DNA of 64,000 nt, taken from the NCBI RefSeq assembly GCF_017562075.2, contig NC_054084.1, positions 15,638,798 to 15,702,797 of the forward strand, given 5' to 3'. How positions within the stretch are numbered: the first letter of the stretch is position 1; each line of letters begins with the position of its first letter. The notes beneath the pieces were generated by a model that did no database searches, was not told the origin of the DNA, and saw only the letters and a list, made by a program, of their open reading frames with translations. Positions 1 to 12,847 of this stretch are shown in pieces. Origin of the DNA: Anopheles merus (taxonomy: Eukaryota > Arthropoda > Insecta > Diptera > Culicidae). A program made the position numbers and the translations under genes.

Positions 1-794
1 CGTATGGGGCGAGACACACCCACTCGGAGCTTATTATGAATTTATACGCGCACATGCCTCCCTCAGCCTTTCATCCGCGTCAAGAATCCCAGAAAAAGCG
101 GGATGCCGACAGGGGCTGAACGACGCGGTTTCGTGACAATTTGGAGGGGAGGCCTTTTTGGGGGAGTTTGCGTCACAACAGGCAAAGAGGCGGCCATGAT
201 GATGGTTATGATGATGATGGTCAATCGTTAACAGAGCGACGCAGGTGTATTCCACCAATAGAAGAGCAACAGTGCGCGTACATTTTGTTTGGCTATGCTG
301 AAGAATTATTTTGCAGAAATAAAATTTTCTGATTTTAGTATGAAATTGTGCAAATTGAATTAATTCAACCTAGCAGAATATAAGGATATGAAATAAATAA
401 ACCAATTGAAGATACAAAGAATGACAGACTTTTTTTTTATTCGGCATTCTAACCAGAATCGAACTCTAGTTGGCCTATTACGAGTCTTGTTAGGCAGGTT
501 TAACGATAACCATTTTGTACGGCTTAGTAGTCTTCTATTGAAGATAAATTTGAATTTGAGTAAACAAACCGAAGGATATCGATATTTGTCATTAGTAATT
601 AAGTAACTGATGATAAAGGTTTCATAAAAATGAGGATACTCAAAACATACAGGCATGTCGCATGCATATCAGCAGATCGATCAGGTGCCAATCTCCAAAC
701 AGCGCCTTGCGGATTACCCTCTAGAAATTGTGAAGATATTTCCAATTTATTAATCTGTTGGGATTTTATGTCGTACACCTACATAATGTCGGTA
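1..794. other. Gene-free segment
   Basis: AT-rich unique-looking DNA. Short ORFs have no recognisable family. A short CAT/GAT-rich tract at about 195-225 explains the His- and Asp-rich frames there. Confidence 0.6.
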
Positions 795-1550
795 CAGACC
801 TACCCGATTCCAATTCCGTGTTCGGAATCAATTACGGAACCAATTCCGATGCTGGAATCGATTCCGATTCCGGAGCCGATTGGTTCCGTAGTTGGCTTCC
901 GTAGAATCGGAATTGGCTCCGGAATCAGAATCAGCTCCGGAATCGGAATCAATCTTGCAATCGTAATTTGCTTCGGAAAAGGAATCAGAATTGACTCCAG
1001 AATTGGAATTAGCTCCGAAATTAGAATAAGTTGAATTGAAATAAGAAGTTTCAGAAGCGAAATCAGTCCGGGAATCTCTATGAAAATGGATCGTTTGCAA
1101 GTAAATTTTGATTCTTTGCTGCCTTCAATGCCTAGCATAATTCTTATGGTCCAATCGTAATCCAATCGTCTACTCTTAAGGAGATGCCGAAACTGATTCC
1201 GATTGCAAAGCCGATTCCGATTTCGGAGCCAATTCTGATTTCGGAGCCAATTCTGATTTCGGAGCCAATTCTGATTCCGGAGTCGATTTCGATTCCGAAG
1301 CCGATTTAGATGGAGCCAATCTAGATTCCGGAGCCGATTTCGATTTCGAAGCCGATTTTGATTCCAAAACCGATTTCGATTCCGGAGCCAATTCTGGAGC
1401 CGATCCCGATTCTAGATTCTGGAAACTGATGCCGGACCTACTATCCGTAATCGATTCCAGAAAACTTTGAAGCTAGCCGGATTTGATTCTACCAAACTTT
1501 GAAGCTAGCCGGAATCGATTCCGACGAAAACTTCATTTTCCCCATTACCA
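795..1550 (+). mobile_element. Hexamer-rich hAT-like non-autonomous element, copy 1 (degraded ends)
   Basis: The structure matches the copies at 13612-14281 and 16825-17450: a GGAATC-type array, a unique core (about 1030-1190), then a GATTCC-type array, ending in GACGAAAACTTCATTTT-CCCATTACC. The right end differs from the TCCCATCACTA terminus of the intact copies. The left end begins directly with GACCTACCCGATTCC, so the terminal bases appear lost or diverged and no target duplication is seen. The Ser-Asp-Ser-Gly-like reading frames on both strands follow from the hexamer and are not genes. Confidence 0.8.
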
Positions 1551-3550
1551 GTTCATATCAATTACAACCTGTGGATTGTCCATCTAAATGCTCTGATAAA
1601 TTAATGTGCAATAATGCCTATCTTGTGTCAGAAATCTAGCAGCAAATTATACTTTACGGAACTTTACGGAGATATGTTATCATATCATCGAGATATTGCG
1701 ATTTTATCATTGGAGATTAACTTTTTCTTGTGTAGGTAGTTGCGCCAATTCAAAGACATAATTTTGATGTAGTTTTAAGTAAAAAAATGTCAGAAAAATA
1801 GATAAAAAACGGTTCAATTTTCCCATTTACCGAAACAATTCCTCTACTGCACAGAATGAGCAAAGTACAATCGTCCATCGTTCGTCGTCATTTCCCATGG
1901 ATACAAGAGGGAAAGGTGATAACCATTCAAAAAACGATCACTGGCAACGCGCTGTGGATGGGAAGCATGTGACAACACCCTCACCCGCCCATACCCAACC
2001 CAGCACCAAAAAAAAACTGAAACTGGAATTAAAGTCAATTCCCATTGATTTCGAGATTCAGCACGAACACCAACACCACAACACAACCAAACACCACCAC
2101 CACCAACACCACCAATCATCGTCATCACTTGCGCCCATCGTGACCGCAGAAAAAAAGGGGGGAGGCAGAGTTCGATTGCCATTGATTATGGGGGTTCGAA
2201 TAGAGGAAGAAAACCGGTCCAATAAGAACAAGAAAAAGACCGTTTTACACGACACGTTCAGCGTGCCACCCTCCCAAAAAGCAAACCTTAAACGACTCCA
2301 ACGACTAAACACACACACACACTTATTCTTATCGCGGATTGAATCGTACCCGAGCAATACACAGACGAAAAAAGTTTAAACACAACTTTGCGCGTTGCGT
2401 GCAAAATATGCAACCGCCAATGGAGGGGTGGTGGTGGATGTTTGGGCGGGGGTGATATGGCGCCGGGGAACACATTATCACGTCCAATTCGGACCGCCGC
2501 AACGCCGCGGAACCGCTTCTTCTGCTGCCTGCCTGCCTCTCTCTGTCGGTGTGTTTGTGGACCCGGACTGTCGGAATTTTCTAGCAGTTTCTGTTCGTGC
2601 AATCGAAGTAAGCGGCGTTTTAGGGCAAATGAGGGCCTTCATTTTTTTTTTGGACAAACGTTTTCACACAAGGACATTAAACAAAGTAGACATAGCAGGC
2701 GAGAGAGAGAGACTAATACTCACCACTAAAGCCATACACATTGAATTAGCGATTGCAACGGGATGGAACCGCGTGAGCTGACGTCGAAAGAACCCACACA
2801 CACGCACGCACGTGTCGTCCTTGTTGGTGCTGGTCGCGATACCGGGGGGAAGGCGCACTTTAGCTAAATGGCCACCACACCTTACACAGGGGGCCCTTGC
2901 ACAGGACCGATCAGAGCGGCACGAGGACGAGCTAAGCCGCCGTCCTTAACAACACACCTTATTAACGCACAAACACACACGCACTGTCACACGCTGTCAC
3001 ACGCTGGCGGACACGGCGACACGCTTTTCTTTCCTGTGTTTCGCAATTTTGCCCGATCTAACACACAGCACCACTTTCACCAACTTCTCTCTATCTCTCT
3101 CTCTCTCTCTCGCAAAGTGTCGGCGCACAGACACACACTCACACACACGCACACGTTTTGGACACACCACAGCTGCGCGAGAGGCACGGAGGAGTATGGC
3201 GCTTAACTTCTTCCTTTCCTTTTCCCTTTCTAATTTCACCGCCGACTAGCAGCAGCAGCACAGGAGTGAAGGATCTTCGCTAAACCTTTGGCGACGCTGT
3301 CGTGCTCCTGTGAACATTCACGAAAAAAGACGACGCAAAAATATTATAGATGCACACTCCTAAAATACAAACACATACACAGAGGCGCGCGGGCGCAATT
3401 TTTCTTCGGGTGATTGAGGGGGGGGGGGAATTTGGAAAAATTCCTCAAAAAAATACGGGCTGTACTCTCTCTATTACACACTCTGGGCACACTCGTGAAC
3501 TAACTGACTGACTGACTCTGTACGACAGGATTGTACGCGTTGTCATGCTC

Positions 3551-3598
3551 TGTGTGTGTGTGCGTGTGTGTGTATGTGTGTGTGTGTGTGTGTGTGTG
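3551..3598. repeat. (TG)n microsatellite
   Basis: A nearly uninterrupted TG run (one CG and one TA interruption) of about 48 bp in a CA/CT-rich region downstream of the gene. Confidence 0.95.
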
Positions 3599-4443
3599 CT
3601 AGACAGCGCAGATGTCTATAGCGATGCCGTTGCTTCTATCCTTTTCCTTTTTTCTGTATCTCCCTCTTACTGACTCACTCACTCATTCGCTCTTTCTCAC
3701 TCACTCTCTCTCTCACTCTCTCTTTCACTCTCTCTTTCACACACTATACCCAATCAGATGTAGAGGCAGTGCGCGCGGTGGTATGTGCGGCGAGACAAAG
3801 GGAAACCTCACACGCGCGCACACACACGCCCAGACGAAATCAGACACAAGGCGAGACCTTTACGCACACACACACACACTGAAACACGCTGAAACTTCTT
3901 CGGAAGACAACCTCCTCCCACTTCTTGCCCCCTCCGTACTCCACCTTCCAAACCTTCTCTTTCTTTGACCAGTGAGAGACACCTACTTCGATTGGAGGTG
4001 GAAAAAAAACGGGCGAATGGAAGGAAAAATGAATGGTGGAATATCCCTGAAAATCCCTAAAAAGGATAAATGGTGTCGCACAAACACACACACACACACA
4101 CTCACAGCAAGCACACAAAAGTTTTTTTTTCATCCTCTGAATTGATGAACCCAGACTTTGGCCTACGAACGAGGTTTTGACAATGGCGGCAATAAAGTGA
4201 CTACTTTCCCTAGTGGCAGCTACCGTACTGAAAAATCGGTTCGCCTAACTTGACGTCCCCTTTTCTGCGCCTTCTTTCACGTACAATTTCCTTGGGAAAG
4301 AAGAAGGAATGTGTGTACCAGGACGTCTACAAATTCGTGCACGAGAGTGGCCCAAAAATCTTGCCCAAAACCCCTGGGATCTGCTGCCTCGTTGGCGTAC
4401 AGAGAAACGCGACAGAGCACACTATTCACGAAAGACAAAATCA

Positions 4444-4445
<2 letters not shown>

Positions 4446-4492
<47 letters not shown>
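4446..4492. repeat. (AC)n microsatellite
   Basis: An uninterrupted AC run of 47 bp. It creates Cys-Val and Thr-His open frames in several frames that are not genes. Confidence 0.95.
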
Positions 4493-4494
<2 letters not shown>

Positions 4495-5968
4495 TTTTTG
4501 CGTGAAAATTTCGTGCCGAGCAACACTTCCGGGGGAGCGATTTTTCTTTCCCAACTGCTTGCACAATTGCTTGCTTTCTGTGGATGGAAAGAATGGGGTC
4601 GAGGGGAGAGGCGGCTGCACAACACGAGCCTGGAGAGCACGAGACGACGACGCAAACCACAACCGTTTCCGCACACGGGAAGATTTCGAACACGATTTTC
4701 ACACACTGCTCGCACGACGCACGCACCCGAAAGTGGAAAATCTTCTACCTCTTCTTCTTCTTCTTGCTGCTGCGAGTGTGTGTGTGTGTGGAATTTTCAT
4801 GTGCAAGTATGTGTGTTTCGACCCTATCCGTACGGTGGTGAGCTTTGGGTGTGTTGATCACGCTCCCCCCCCCATACAACATGGTGAGGGATTTTGACGT
4901 TCGAATATTGCTGCATCTCGCTCATTTTCTCTAGCCGTCCTTTACTCGCTTACAGTGCTCGTTTCGTGGTGTCTTCCTCCCTCTCCCACTTCACACCAAA
5001 CACTTCGTCTACCTTTGACCAAAGCCACAATCGGTTTATGCCAGTGGATCGAGTGACGGAGTGAGGCATTTCATTTGGGCGAATGGTTTGTGTCTGAGGG
5101 GTCATAGATGGCGCCACTGTTTTCCACAACCTTTGAGCACATAACACAACGTAAGAAGAATGCTGCTGCTGAACTGTTGAATTTTCCACGTGTTCCGTGC
5201 ATTGGTGACTCATTCATGTCCTTTTGTTTGCAGAAGCAACTTCTCCAAGGTCCATTCTACTTGGTTTTGCACCCATTTGTTCACCTGCGAGCCGCGATGA
5301 CTCATCATCGCCAACGGTTCTCGCTACCATCTTGTCCCACAAAATGTCGTATGAGTGTTCGGCTGCGCCCCATTTTTTCCTTTGAAGAACGATGACGCAA
5401 TCAAACTTTCCCTCCAATTCCTTTGTCTCTGGAAGCTTAGTTACGTCATGGAAAATCGAAAATTACACCACCATTTTTTTTGTCTTGAGCTACTGCGCAC
5501 TGCAGCGCAACGGCGGTGACGACAGAGACGGAGAGCCGCCGCACGTGGCGTTGTGAAAAATCGCTGCAATGTTTAGTGGAAAAACGAACCAACGAAAGAA
5601 CGGTTTGTTTGTGTGTTTTTGCTAACCTTCACCCTTATCATTGGTCTTTTCCTGTGGGTGTACTCTGGAATGACGTCTCATGACCTACCTGCTGCACAAT
5701 GCTGCCATGTGATTTGCGTGCGCGTGGCACGGTGCGAATGCAATTAACGTTCTTGCTACGACGTGCTCGGATGCTGCTGCTGCCATCAACAGGTGGTCTG
5801 AAGGGAGAAATAGGATGATTTGAAGGTTTTTGTGTGTTTTGAAGCATAAAGTTAAACTGTACACTTGCACTTGGTGCATTATACGCGTGCTTCCTATTCC
5901 GATGAGCACGTGTTAAATAATGGTTGTCGGTGCAAGAGGGAACGCGTAGGAAAGTGATGAAAGTGATT

Positions 5969-6180
5969 CTTATTCTTCTTCTTTTGGCTAAACAACCGTT
6001 GTCGGTCAAGGCCTGCCTGTACCACCCACTACTTGGGGGCTTTTGCTTTCAATGACTTATTGATCCCCCCATAGCAGAATAGTCAGTTCTACACGGTGTC
6101 GGCACGGTCCATTTGGGGCTTGAACCCATGACGGGCATGTTGTTACGTCGTAAGAGTTGACGACTCTACTACGAGACTGG
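5969..6180 (-). mobile_element. tRNA-derived SINE (SINE200-like), copy A
   Basis: A 212-bp SINE. On the minus strand it starts CCAGTCTCGTAGTAGAGTCGTC, with A-box- and B-box-like motifs (B box GGGTTCAAGCCCC) and a tail of GAAGAAGAATAAG. It is flanked by a perfect 14-bp direct repeat TGATGAAAGTGATT (5955-5968 and 6181-6194). This proves insertion by target-primed retrotransposition. The family name is from memory of Anopheles gambiae SINE200. Confidence 0.92.
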
Positions 6181-7090
6181 TGATGAAAGTGATTACAACA
6201 GACAAATATGAGGAATGTTGTGAAAGGTAAATAATCACCAGACAAAAACATAATAATTTATGGTTCGTTAAACAAATGAATCACTATACTAATAAAAAGT
6301 CCAATTAATAAATACAGTAAATTAGACATTCTAGCATTTTTGGCATAAGTTTAGAAGAAGAAAAAAGCAGTAATTAATGTTACTGATTATTTTACTGATG
6401 AATTATTCTACAAACAGATACGCAGCCATTAGGAGTGATGTAGTAAATCCTCCTAGATGATCTCTAAAGGTTGCAATGGTTCTAGGCCACATGTGTTGTT
6501 CCGTCTCTTCTAGGGTCAGCATTAAATGCAGCTGCAATGCCGCACCGGACGGACTGTTGGATAATGCAGTGGAGGAAATGTGCACCACTCAGGTGGACTT
6601 GGAAAGCCTTCTCCACCAATCTTTGATACATTTCTATTCAGATGAGGCGATGACACGAGCGGCTAGACGACGTAAACGGCTTCTACCGAAGGACGATGGA
6701 TGACCCAATGGAACGGAAGGGAGTGATCTAATGGAGAGGTAGCATTTCCAGATAATCTGTACCGTTTTGTTAAAGAGCAAGAGCTTCCTGGAGGAATGAA
6801 TAAGGCGTATTAAACCTCCTAAAACGAGTACCTTATAAGACGAGTTCTTTCCACGGTAAAAACGATTGAATGTGTTTCGATTCCTATCTGACACCTTCTA
6901 CTCGTATGTGGTCAAAGGTTGAAAAATTTGGTATTACACTATCATACACAAATGTTCAAAAGTTTGCATAACGTTCATATTAAAAAAAGGTAATAAAAAA
7001 TCAATTTTTCATGGTTATATATTCAACCACACTGATGAAATTATAATTTCACTTTCAATGATAGTAGCTCCTGAGTCAGCAGCCAAAAAA

Positions 7091-7560
7091 TAGACACCTT
7101 TATCAGTCGAACTCTAACCGTGAAGGCCAAAAGAGTGAAGCAACTTCGTTCAGAAGCGTGCGCGATGAAAGAACTGCACCCCTTAGCATCTAAAACGAAC
7201 TCCGTGTGGCAGTTTGTGAACGTCGTATAAGCCTATTCCGGTATCTTCTGCAACATCTTGTCAATATCAAATAACAATCAGAGTATCGAAAGATTGCCCA
7301 GTTCCCGATGGCCGACGATCCTGAGCGACAATCAGCTCCAAAGGAAGCTAAAGAGGAAGAGCGAGGGAAATGTGTCTATATTGCTCCGTTTGCTTTGCCA
7401 GGTGGTCGACGTAACAGGAAAAAAACAGTGAAATAGTGCCTGAGGAACATGAACACACATGTCAGGAAGCGGAAATCGCGTCCACTGGTTTCGGAATGGT
7501 GTCAGTCGGTCGAACATCCCCCAGCTGCGTCCCATCGAAAGTTTCTACGTCATCAGAAAA
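7091..7560 (+). pseudogene. Degenerate Tc1/mariner-like transposase relic
   Basis: Scattered transposase-like peptides lie in shifted frames on the plus strand. The clearest is NIPQLRPIESFY at 7513-7548, resembling the PQLRPIE-x-F/W block around the third catalytic acidic residue of Tc1-like transposases. Upstream a helix-turn-helix-like LTVKAKRVKQL segment occurs. Several stops and frameshifts interrupt it. No terminal repeats were identified. Confidence 0.4.
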
Positions 7561-8188
7561 AAATCATCGAAAAAATTAAATAAAAACTATTTAAAAAATT
7601 CTTCTATATTTCGGACCGCAATCAAACTTTAAAATTTGCGAACTTTTTCTGTAAATTTGCAATCTGTATTTTCATGTTTTATTGTATCACCTTAAAAAAG
7701 AAACGAAAAGAATAACACGTTCCCACAGCTTCCGTTGCCGTTTCTACGGCCTACTTCCTGCATCCAAATGCCACCGAAAACGTTCTGTCTGTCTATTGCA
7801 AGGAACGGTGCACTACAGCGCGCGCGCACGCACCACGTGGGCCTCCTTCTCCTCCTGTGTACGCAACGCTTTGCGCAGAGCATCATAAGCGCGTGCATTC
7901 TTCCCTAGCAACGAAAGAGTGTCCAAAGCATTGTCCAGGTTACACAAGAAACCAGAAAAGCTCGTCAGAAATAATTGACAACGTTCGGGGATGTGATAGC
8001 CATGGAAGGTGAAGAGGAAGGCTCTTTTTAACACCACCGCGTGATTGACGCGTGATTTGCGCGCAGTTTTGCGCATCAATTGCGCGTTAGTAATGCTTTA
8101 CTACGCTTTCCAGTACAAGGGCGGCCGTACAGTGCTAAGGACACGGATTTGTGAAACGGGGTTATTTCTTTTATTTTACTATCTCTCT

Positions 8189-8192
<4 letters not shown>

Positions 8193-8231
<39 letters not shown>
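8193..8231. repeat. (CT)n microsatellite
   Basis: A 39-bp CT run embedded in a longer pyrimidine-rich tract (about 8180-8250). It resembles the GA/CT tracts bound by GAGA factor, though function is unknown. Confidence 0.9.
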
Positions 8232-8234
<3 letters not shown>

Positions 8235-11200
8235 ATCTCTTTCTCTCCAATTGCACACACCTGCTGGCATCTCGCTGGGCGTCAGCTTCACATGTTTTAT
8301 CTTAACTGGTTCTCTCTTCCCTTCTCTTCTCTGCGTCTGAGACACTAGGCTATGTTGCACGATATGTATGCGGTCTTTGATGAGCAGCTGAGTTTCTAAC
8401 GAACGGATTTTCGGGGCGGGGAAAAGGGGATCTATGTTGTTTTACTACTGTGCCATGCGTCTTTGTGAACTTTACTGTGTTTGTTCCATTTTGTTGTGTT
8501 GTGTTGTTTGTTTGTTTGTTCGTAAGTAAGCAACGGTCAAGAGTGGATTTCTATGTAAATGGTCCTTTGACCATTCATTTCTCGAATGGAGCGGGTAAGC
8601 GGCGTTTGTTCCACGATTGAAGCAAAATGTAAAACAGCTACAAAAAAATAGAAAGATTTGCAAAAGTTCCTACGCAAATTGTCCTGATGCTTGTTTGTTT
8701 TGTCTCTTTGCGCACTGCCTAAATGCTGCGATGCCGGACTGGGACCAAGTAATGAATGAGAAACAACTTCACCCTCTGGTTTGTAGTAGTAAAATCCCAC
8801 CTATATCCCACCGTACAAAGCCGTACGCACGGGGGAACGTACGTACGGAAAAGGGAGCGCTCTAAAAGCAATAAAACTCACTAAAACTAAATGCTCGAAA
8901 TGCGCACGAGCATCCTGTTCTAAGTAACGTTTGAATTTTCTCCCTCTCTCTCTCTCTGTCTAGTGTGTAGCGAGTGCCACCCTTCCTTTTCCATTCCTTT
9001 GCAACTAGAAAGGGATCTCTGGCAAAAACTCTACCAAACACAATGTTGTTTTAGTTTGCTTTTTTTAATTGTTTTTGTTTGTTAATTGAGTGAGATTAAT
9101 TTCGTTAACCTATTTACGTTTTTGTCTGGTTTTTGTTTCTCACAATCAAACTGGAACATGTTTGTTTACCTCCCCCTGATTAAACGTTATAATTTTTGTT
9201 GTTTTAGGAGAGAAAGAATAAAGCAATGCACAAAAAATCCAACGAGTCCTGTTTCGGGGTTTGTTTGTTTTGTTCTTTTTTTTTTGCTTCATTTCACAAA
9301 AACTTGTTACGTGTGGTAATTAATGCTACAAATGTTTTGTTTTTTTTTTTTTAACTCTGCTCGAACAATAAGTCTTCTACCTTTTAATTTATACCTGCGA
9401 AACTTGCTAATCCGAATCCGAAAGCATACCCACACACACACATAAGCTTAGGGTTAAATTTTGCGCTCACGCTTAACTTGTGGACCACAAACTGTGATAC
9501 CAAGCCAAACCCAGCGGGGAGGGGTATGATTTTTTTGTCTTTACAATTTTGGATTATAATTCGAAAGAAACGGGTTTAATAATTACTAACGAAAGAAAAT
9601 GGGGGAAAAAGTAACAATTTATAACATAAAAAAAAACATTCACTACTACCTTGCTTAGTCGCGCTTGCTTCACAATTACACCCTTCTGCTTGCTCATTCC
9701 AATTGACCGTCACTTGTTCCATCCCTCTGCTTTGTTCGCCTATTGTATTGTAATGCATTTTCTTCTAATTAATGCTCACAGCTCCATTAGTTTCAACCAT
9801 TTTTTTGTTTGTGTGTGTGTGCCCACAGCTTCGAAAGGCTCTAAAAATCTTTCCTCTTTCTCCTATTGCACAGCACTTGTTGGCGCACGCCTTGGGTCAA
9901 ACACGCACACGGAAAGAGCAATCATTTCCACCTATTAATAAGATTCGAGCCAGTTTTGTGTTACCATTTGAGTGTTTTTGAGATTAAAATGTAGTTATTT
10001 GTGTGTGAATGTGTCGCAACAGCACACTTTCTTTAAAAAAAAAAGATCACTAAGGGTATGTGTTACCATTGCCGTAAAAGAAAGGAATAAGAAAGGGTTG
10101 GATTTTCTACGAAGTGAGGGCATATTTAAGCTTCTGTCGCTTCCGGAGCGTTATTTCACTGCTTTGTGGTGGTGTTTATGTGTTGGTTTTGTGGGGTGTT
10201 AGAATATCTTCACATTCTGTTTAGCAAATTGTTCTACTAAGACCTAAATAAACTGCATTCATCTATTCTTTTTGACACCGTTCCGCACTGGACTGTCTAA
10301 AACATCAAACAACCTGCTGCTGCTGCCGTTGTACATTTCCGTTTCACTAAAATTGCTTACCTTCCTTACCCTCCTGCACTCTCTCTTTTTGTCTTTCTCA
10401 CTACTGCACAACTCTACAGTACCACCACGACGCGAGCCGGCCACATTTTGCTAATAGTTTGATATAAAAAATATGGTTGCTTTAGATTTACTGGATCTCT
10501 CTTACTCGATTTGCTATACACAACTACTAGCGCGACGCGTGATTTCTCGAAAACACACATCCTCCCATTCCGCCCATTCCCTCTCTTCTCACTCAACTCC
10601 CATCCCTCCCCGTCGCGACATCACATTATGTGCTGGACTCTCCACACAACCTTGGCGTGAGAATCAATTGTAGTTGTGTACATATTAATTATAGGATCTA
10701 GGTTATATTGCTATTACATCTGTGTTATACCCTACAAACTCATCAGTTCATCAGTCCATAAGCCGCTTCTCCAGCAACATCCCGCGGGCGGGCGATCGCG
10801 GGTGAGCGTACCTCCTCTTCCTTCTCCTCATCCCTGTACAAGAAGTCCAGTGTCCCGTATCCAAGGTCCATCGGGAGGATGTTTTGAGGACAGCAATGGG
10901 ACTTCTTAAAAGCTAAATGCACACACAGCAATCACTTGCACACACGCACGCAACAATTATACGCCAATGCTCGCTAATGCGCTTATACATTTTTGTTTAG
11001 TGAGGAGAGGATAATGAAGAATGTCTCCGTTTTATCGTCCAAATATTTACCCAAAATGTATTTGGAAATTTGGCGACTTACTAGACGTAACATTCCCATT
11101 TTTCCTTTTCCTCAACTGGTAAGACATGTGTTTTTTTCTGTGTATTTTTTCTACCAATTTCCAGACACGTGGCATGCAGCATCACCGTGGTACAGCAGAA

Positions 11201-11294
11201 AGTGTTCCAACTACGCTCACTGACCGGGAATTGCGATAGAAACGACCGAAAACGTCGATAATAATGATTATTATTTCCCGTGGAATTGGATTTG

Positions 11295-11300
11295 TTTAAT
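11295..11300 (-). terminator. Possible polyadenylation signal (ATTAAA)
   Basis: ATTAAA on the minus strand lies about 245 nt past the stop codon. No AATAAA occurs on this strand between here and the stop. The next minus-strand AATAAA candidates are far downstream (around 8170 and 7680), so a longer 3' UTR is equally possible. Confidence 0.2.
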
Positions 11301-11544
11301 CAATTGAAACCATTCCATCGTTCCGATTCTGGGGCGATGCAGAGACGACGAACCCGCGCTGCGCCGTGTCTCATGGAGATTGGGTTAGGAGAATTAAGCT
11401 TAGAAATTGAGGTCCATCATCCCTACAAGCCCCCTTACCAGCATGCAGCAGGCAACGAGGATTTGTTAGAGACAAACAGTACGAATATAAATGCACCACC
11501 ATCGTTCCTAGTTCCCAAGTGGCCCTTCGACACCCTAGCTCCGG

Positions 11545-12847
11545 CTAAACGTTTGCTCCGGCCGTGGACGACGAGGCGGAAGAGGCGGATGGCGACGAGG
11601 ACGAGGAGGAGGAGGAGGCAGACGGCGAAGAGCAGCAGGTCGGTTCCTCCTCGGGCAGTACGCTGTTTTTGTCGAGCAGTAGCTGCAACGATTCCGGCTG
11701 CACACTGCCCACACAATCGCTGCCCGCAATCGTGGCGAGGCAGGAGGACACCACCGGCGACAGCACGGAAGAGCTGCGCCCCGACGACCCGTCGTGGCCC
11801 AACTCGACCGGTGGCGGCAGCGTAGTGGCGGCTGCCGACGAGAGCTTACGCGCCAGCGCATTCGTACCGACAACGATGGTGGACGCCGGATCGGTGCCGC
11901 CACTGCACGGCTGGTACCCGCCGTACTTCAGATCCTTCGAGTTGGTGCGCCGATGGCGCAGTATGCTGTTCGAATCTTCGATCAGTGATTTGATCCCACC
12001 GAGGATACCGCTCGGCCCGCTCGGTTCCACGACCCCCGATCCGGCCAGCGCACCGGGCGCCAGGTTTAGCAGGTTCAGATCGCGCGAACTCGTGCGCGAA
12101 TGGCCCTTCCCGTACTTCGACTCGAGCTCCTCGTTCAGATCGCTCGAGTGCTTCATGTTGTTCAGCTTCGCACCGGACATACCGCCGCAGCCCGCCACCG
12201 CCCCGATGTTGTTGTTCTTCAGCACCGCCACGTCGTGCGAGAAGGAACTTTTCCGTGACGAGCCGCCACCGGTCACCAGGGCGCCGGTGGAGCTGAGGAA
12301 CTTGTTGGCAATGTCGTTATCGAGCCGGATGATAACATTGTTTGGCAGGAAGGAGAACTCCTGCCCGTAGGAGTAGTTGCGCGTGTGCCGCTTCTTCTTT
12401 GTCGGTGCTCCACCAGCACCGCCCCCGCTGCAGCTGCTGCTGTAGCCGAGCTTCACGTGCTCCGAGCCACTGCTCGAGCCCGGCTTCAGATGGTTCAGGA
12501 TGTAGCGTATGTTGCTAGCGCCGCCCGACGCCAGCGAGGGCGGCTGTTCGCCGGCACTGTTGTGGTGCTGCTGCAGCGCAATCCATCGCCCGAGATGGCC
12601 GGAAGAGGACGTTTGCTGCTGCGACTGCTGCTGATGGCGATGGTGGTCGTTGTTGTAGTCGTGCGAGTTGTTGCGCGTGTGGTGCCGCATGAACCGCTTC
12701 AGCTTCCAGTCGTGGAAGTCCACCTCCCGGTTGGTGGCCGAGTTGCTGCGCTGGATTTTGATATCACAGGAATTGCTGCGGTAGTGTTTGCGGGTGGCCG
12801 CCGCTGCCGGCGGCAAGCGGTACGGTTGATGAACACCGTCGTCGTAT
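11545..12847 (-). CDS. Oatp30B: Oatp exon 14 (residues 903-1336, long Ser-rich C-tail, stop)
   Basis: Terminal coding exon of 1,303 nt; acceptor CGCCTTAG (phase 2 join forms AGA). No membrane segment is visible. It is low complexity (Ser, Gly, His, Asn, Gln) with five more H-x-R-x-x-S motifs at 924-929, 959-964, 1057-1062, 1152-1157 and 1201-1206, plus further basophilic R-x-x-S sites (RSNS 936-939, RKSSFS, RKLSS). It ends in an acidic patch and a Ser/Ala run. GC-rich third codon positions and an open frame of more than 430 codons support coding. The plus-strand ORF of 268 codons opposite it is an antisense shadow. Confidence 0.95.

Larger units (their letters stand above)
1551..5954. other. 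Gene-free segment rich in CA/GT and CT repeats
   Basis: No gene recognised. From about 1900 to 5600 the DNA is CA-, CACC- and CT-rich with microsatellites, giving His/Thr-, Ser/Leu- and Cys/Val-rich spurious frames. It lies downstream of the Oatp gene and could hold regulatory sequence of a neighbour outside the window. Confidence 0.6.
6195..11544. other. 3' flank of the Oatp gene
   Basis: Contains the transposase relic and the CT microsatellite, otherwise T-rich non-coding DNA. An unknown part nearest 11544 is the 3' UTR. No second gene is visible. Confidence 0.6.

Noticed and set aside
4250..4897. 215-codon plus-strand ORF
   Set aside because: It runs through the (AC)n microsatellite; competing frames on both strands are equally long and no family is recognisable.
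11564..12370. 268-codon plus-strand ORF
   Set aside because: It is exactly antisense to the last Oatp exon; GC-rich codons suppress stops on the opposite strand. No domain or splice context.
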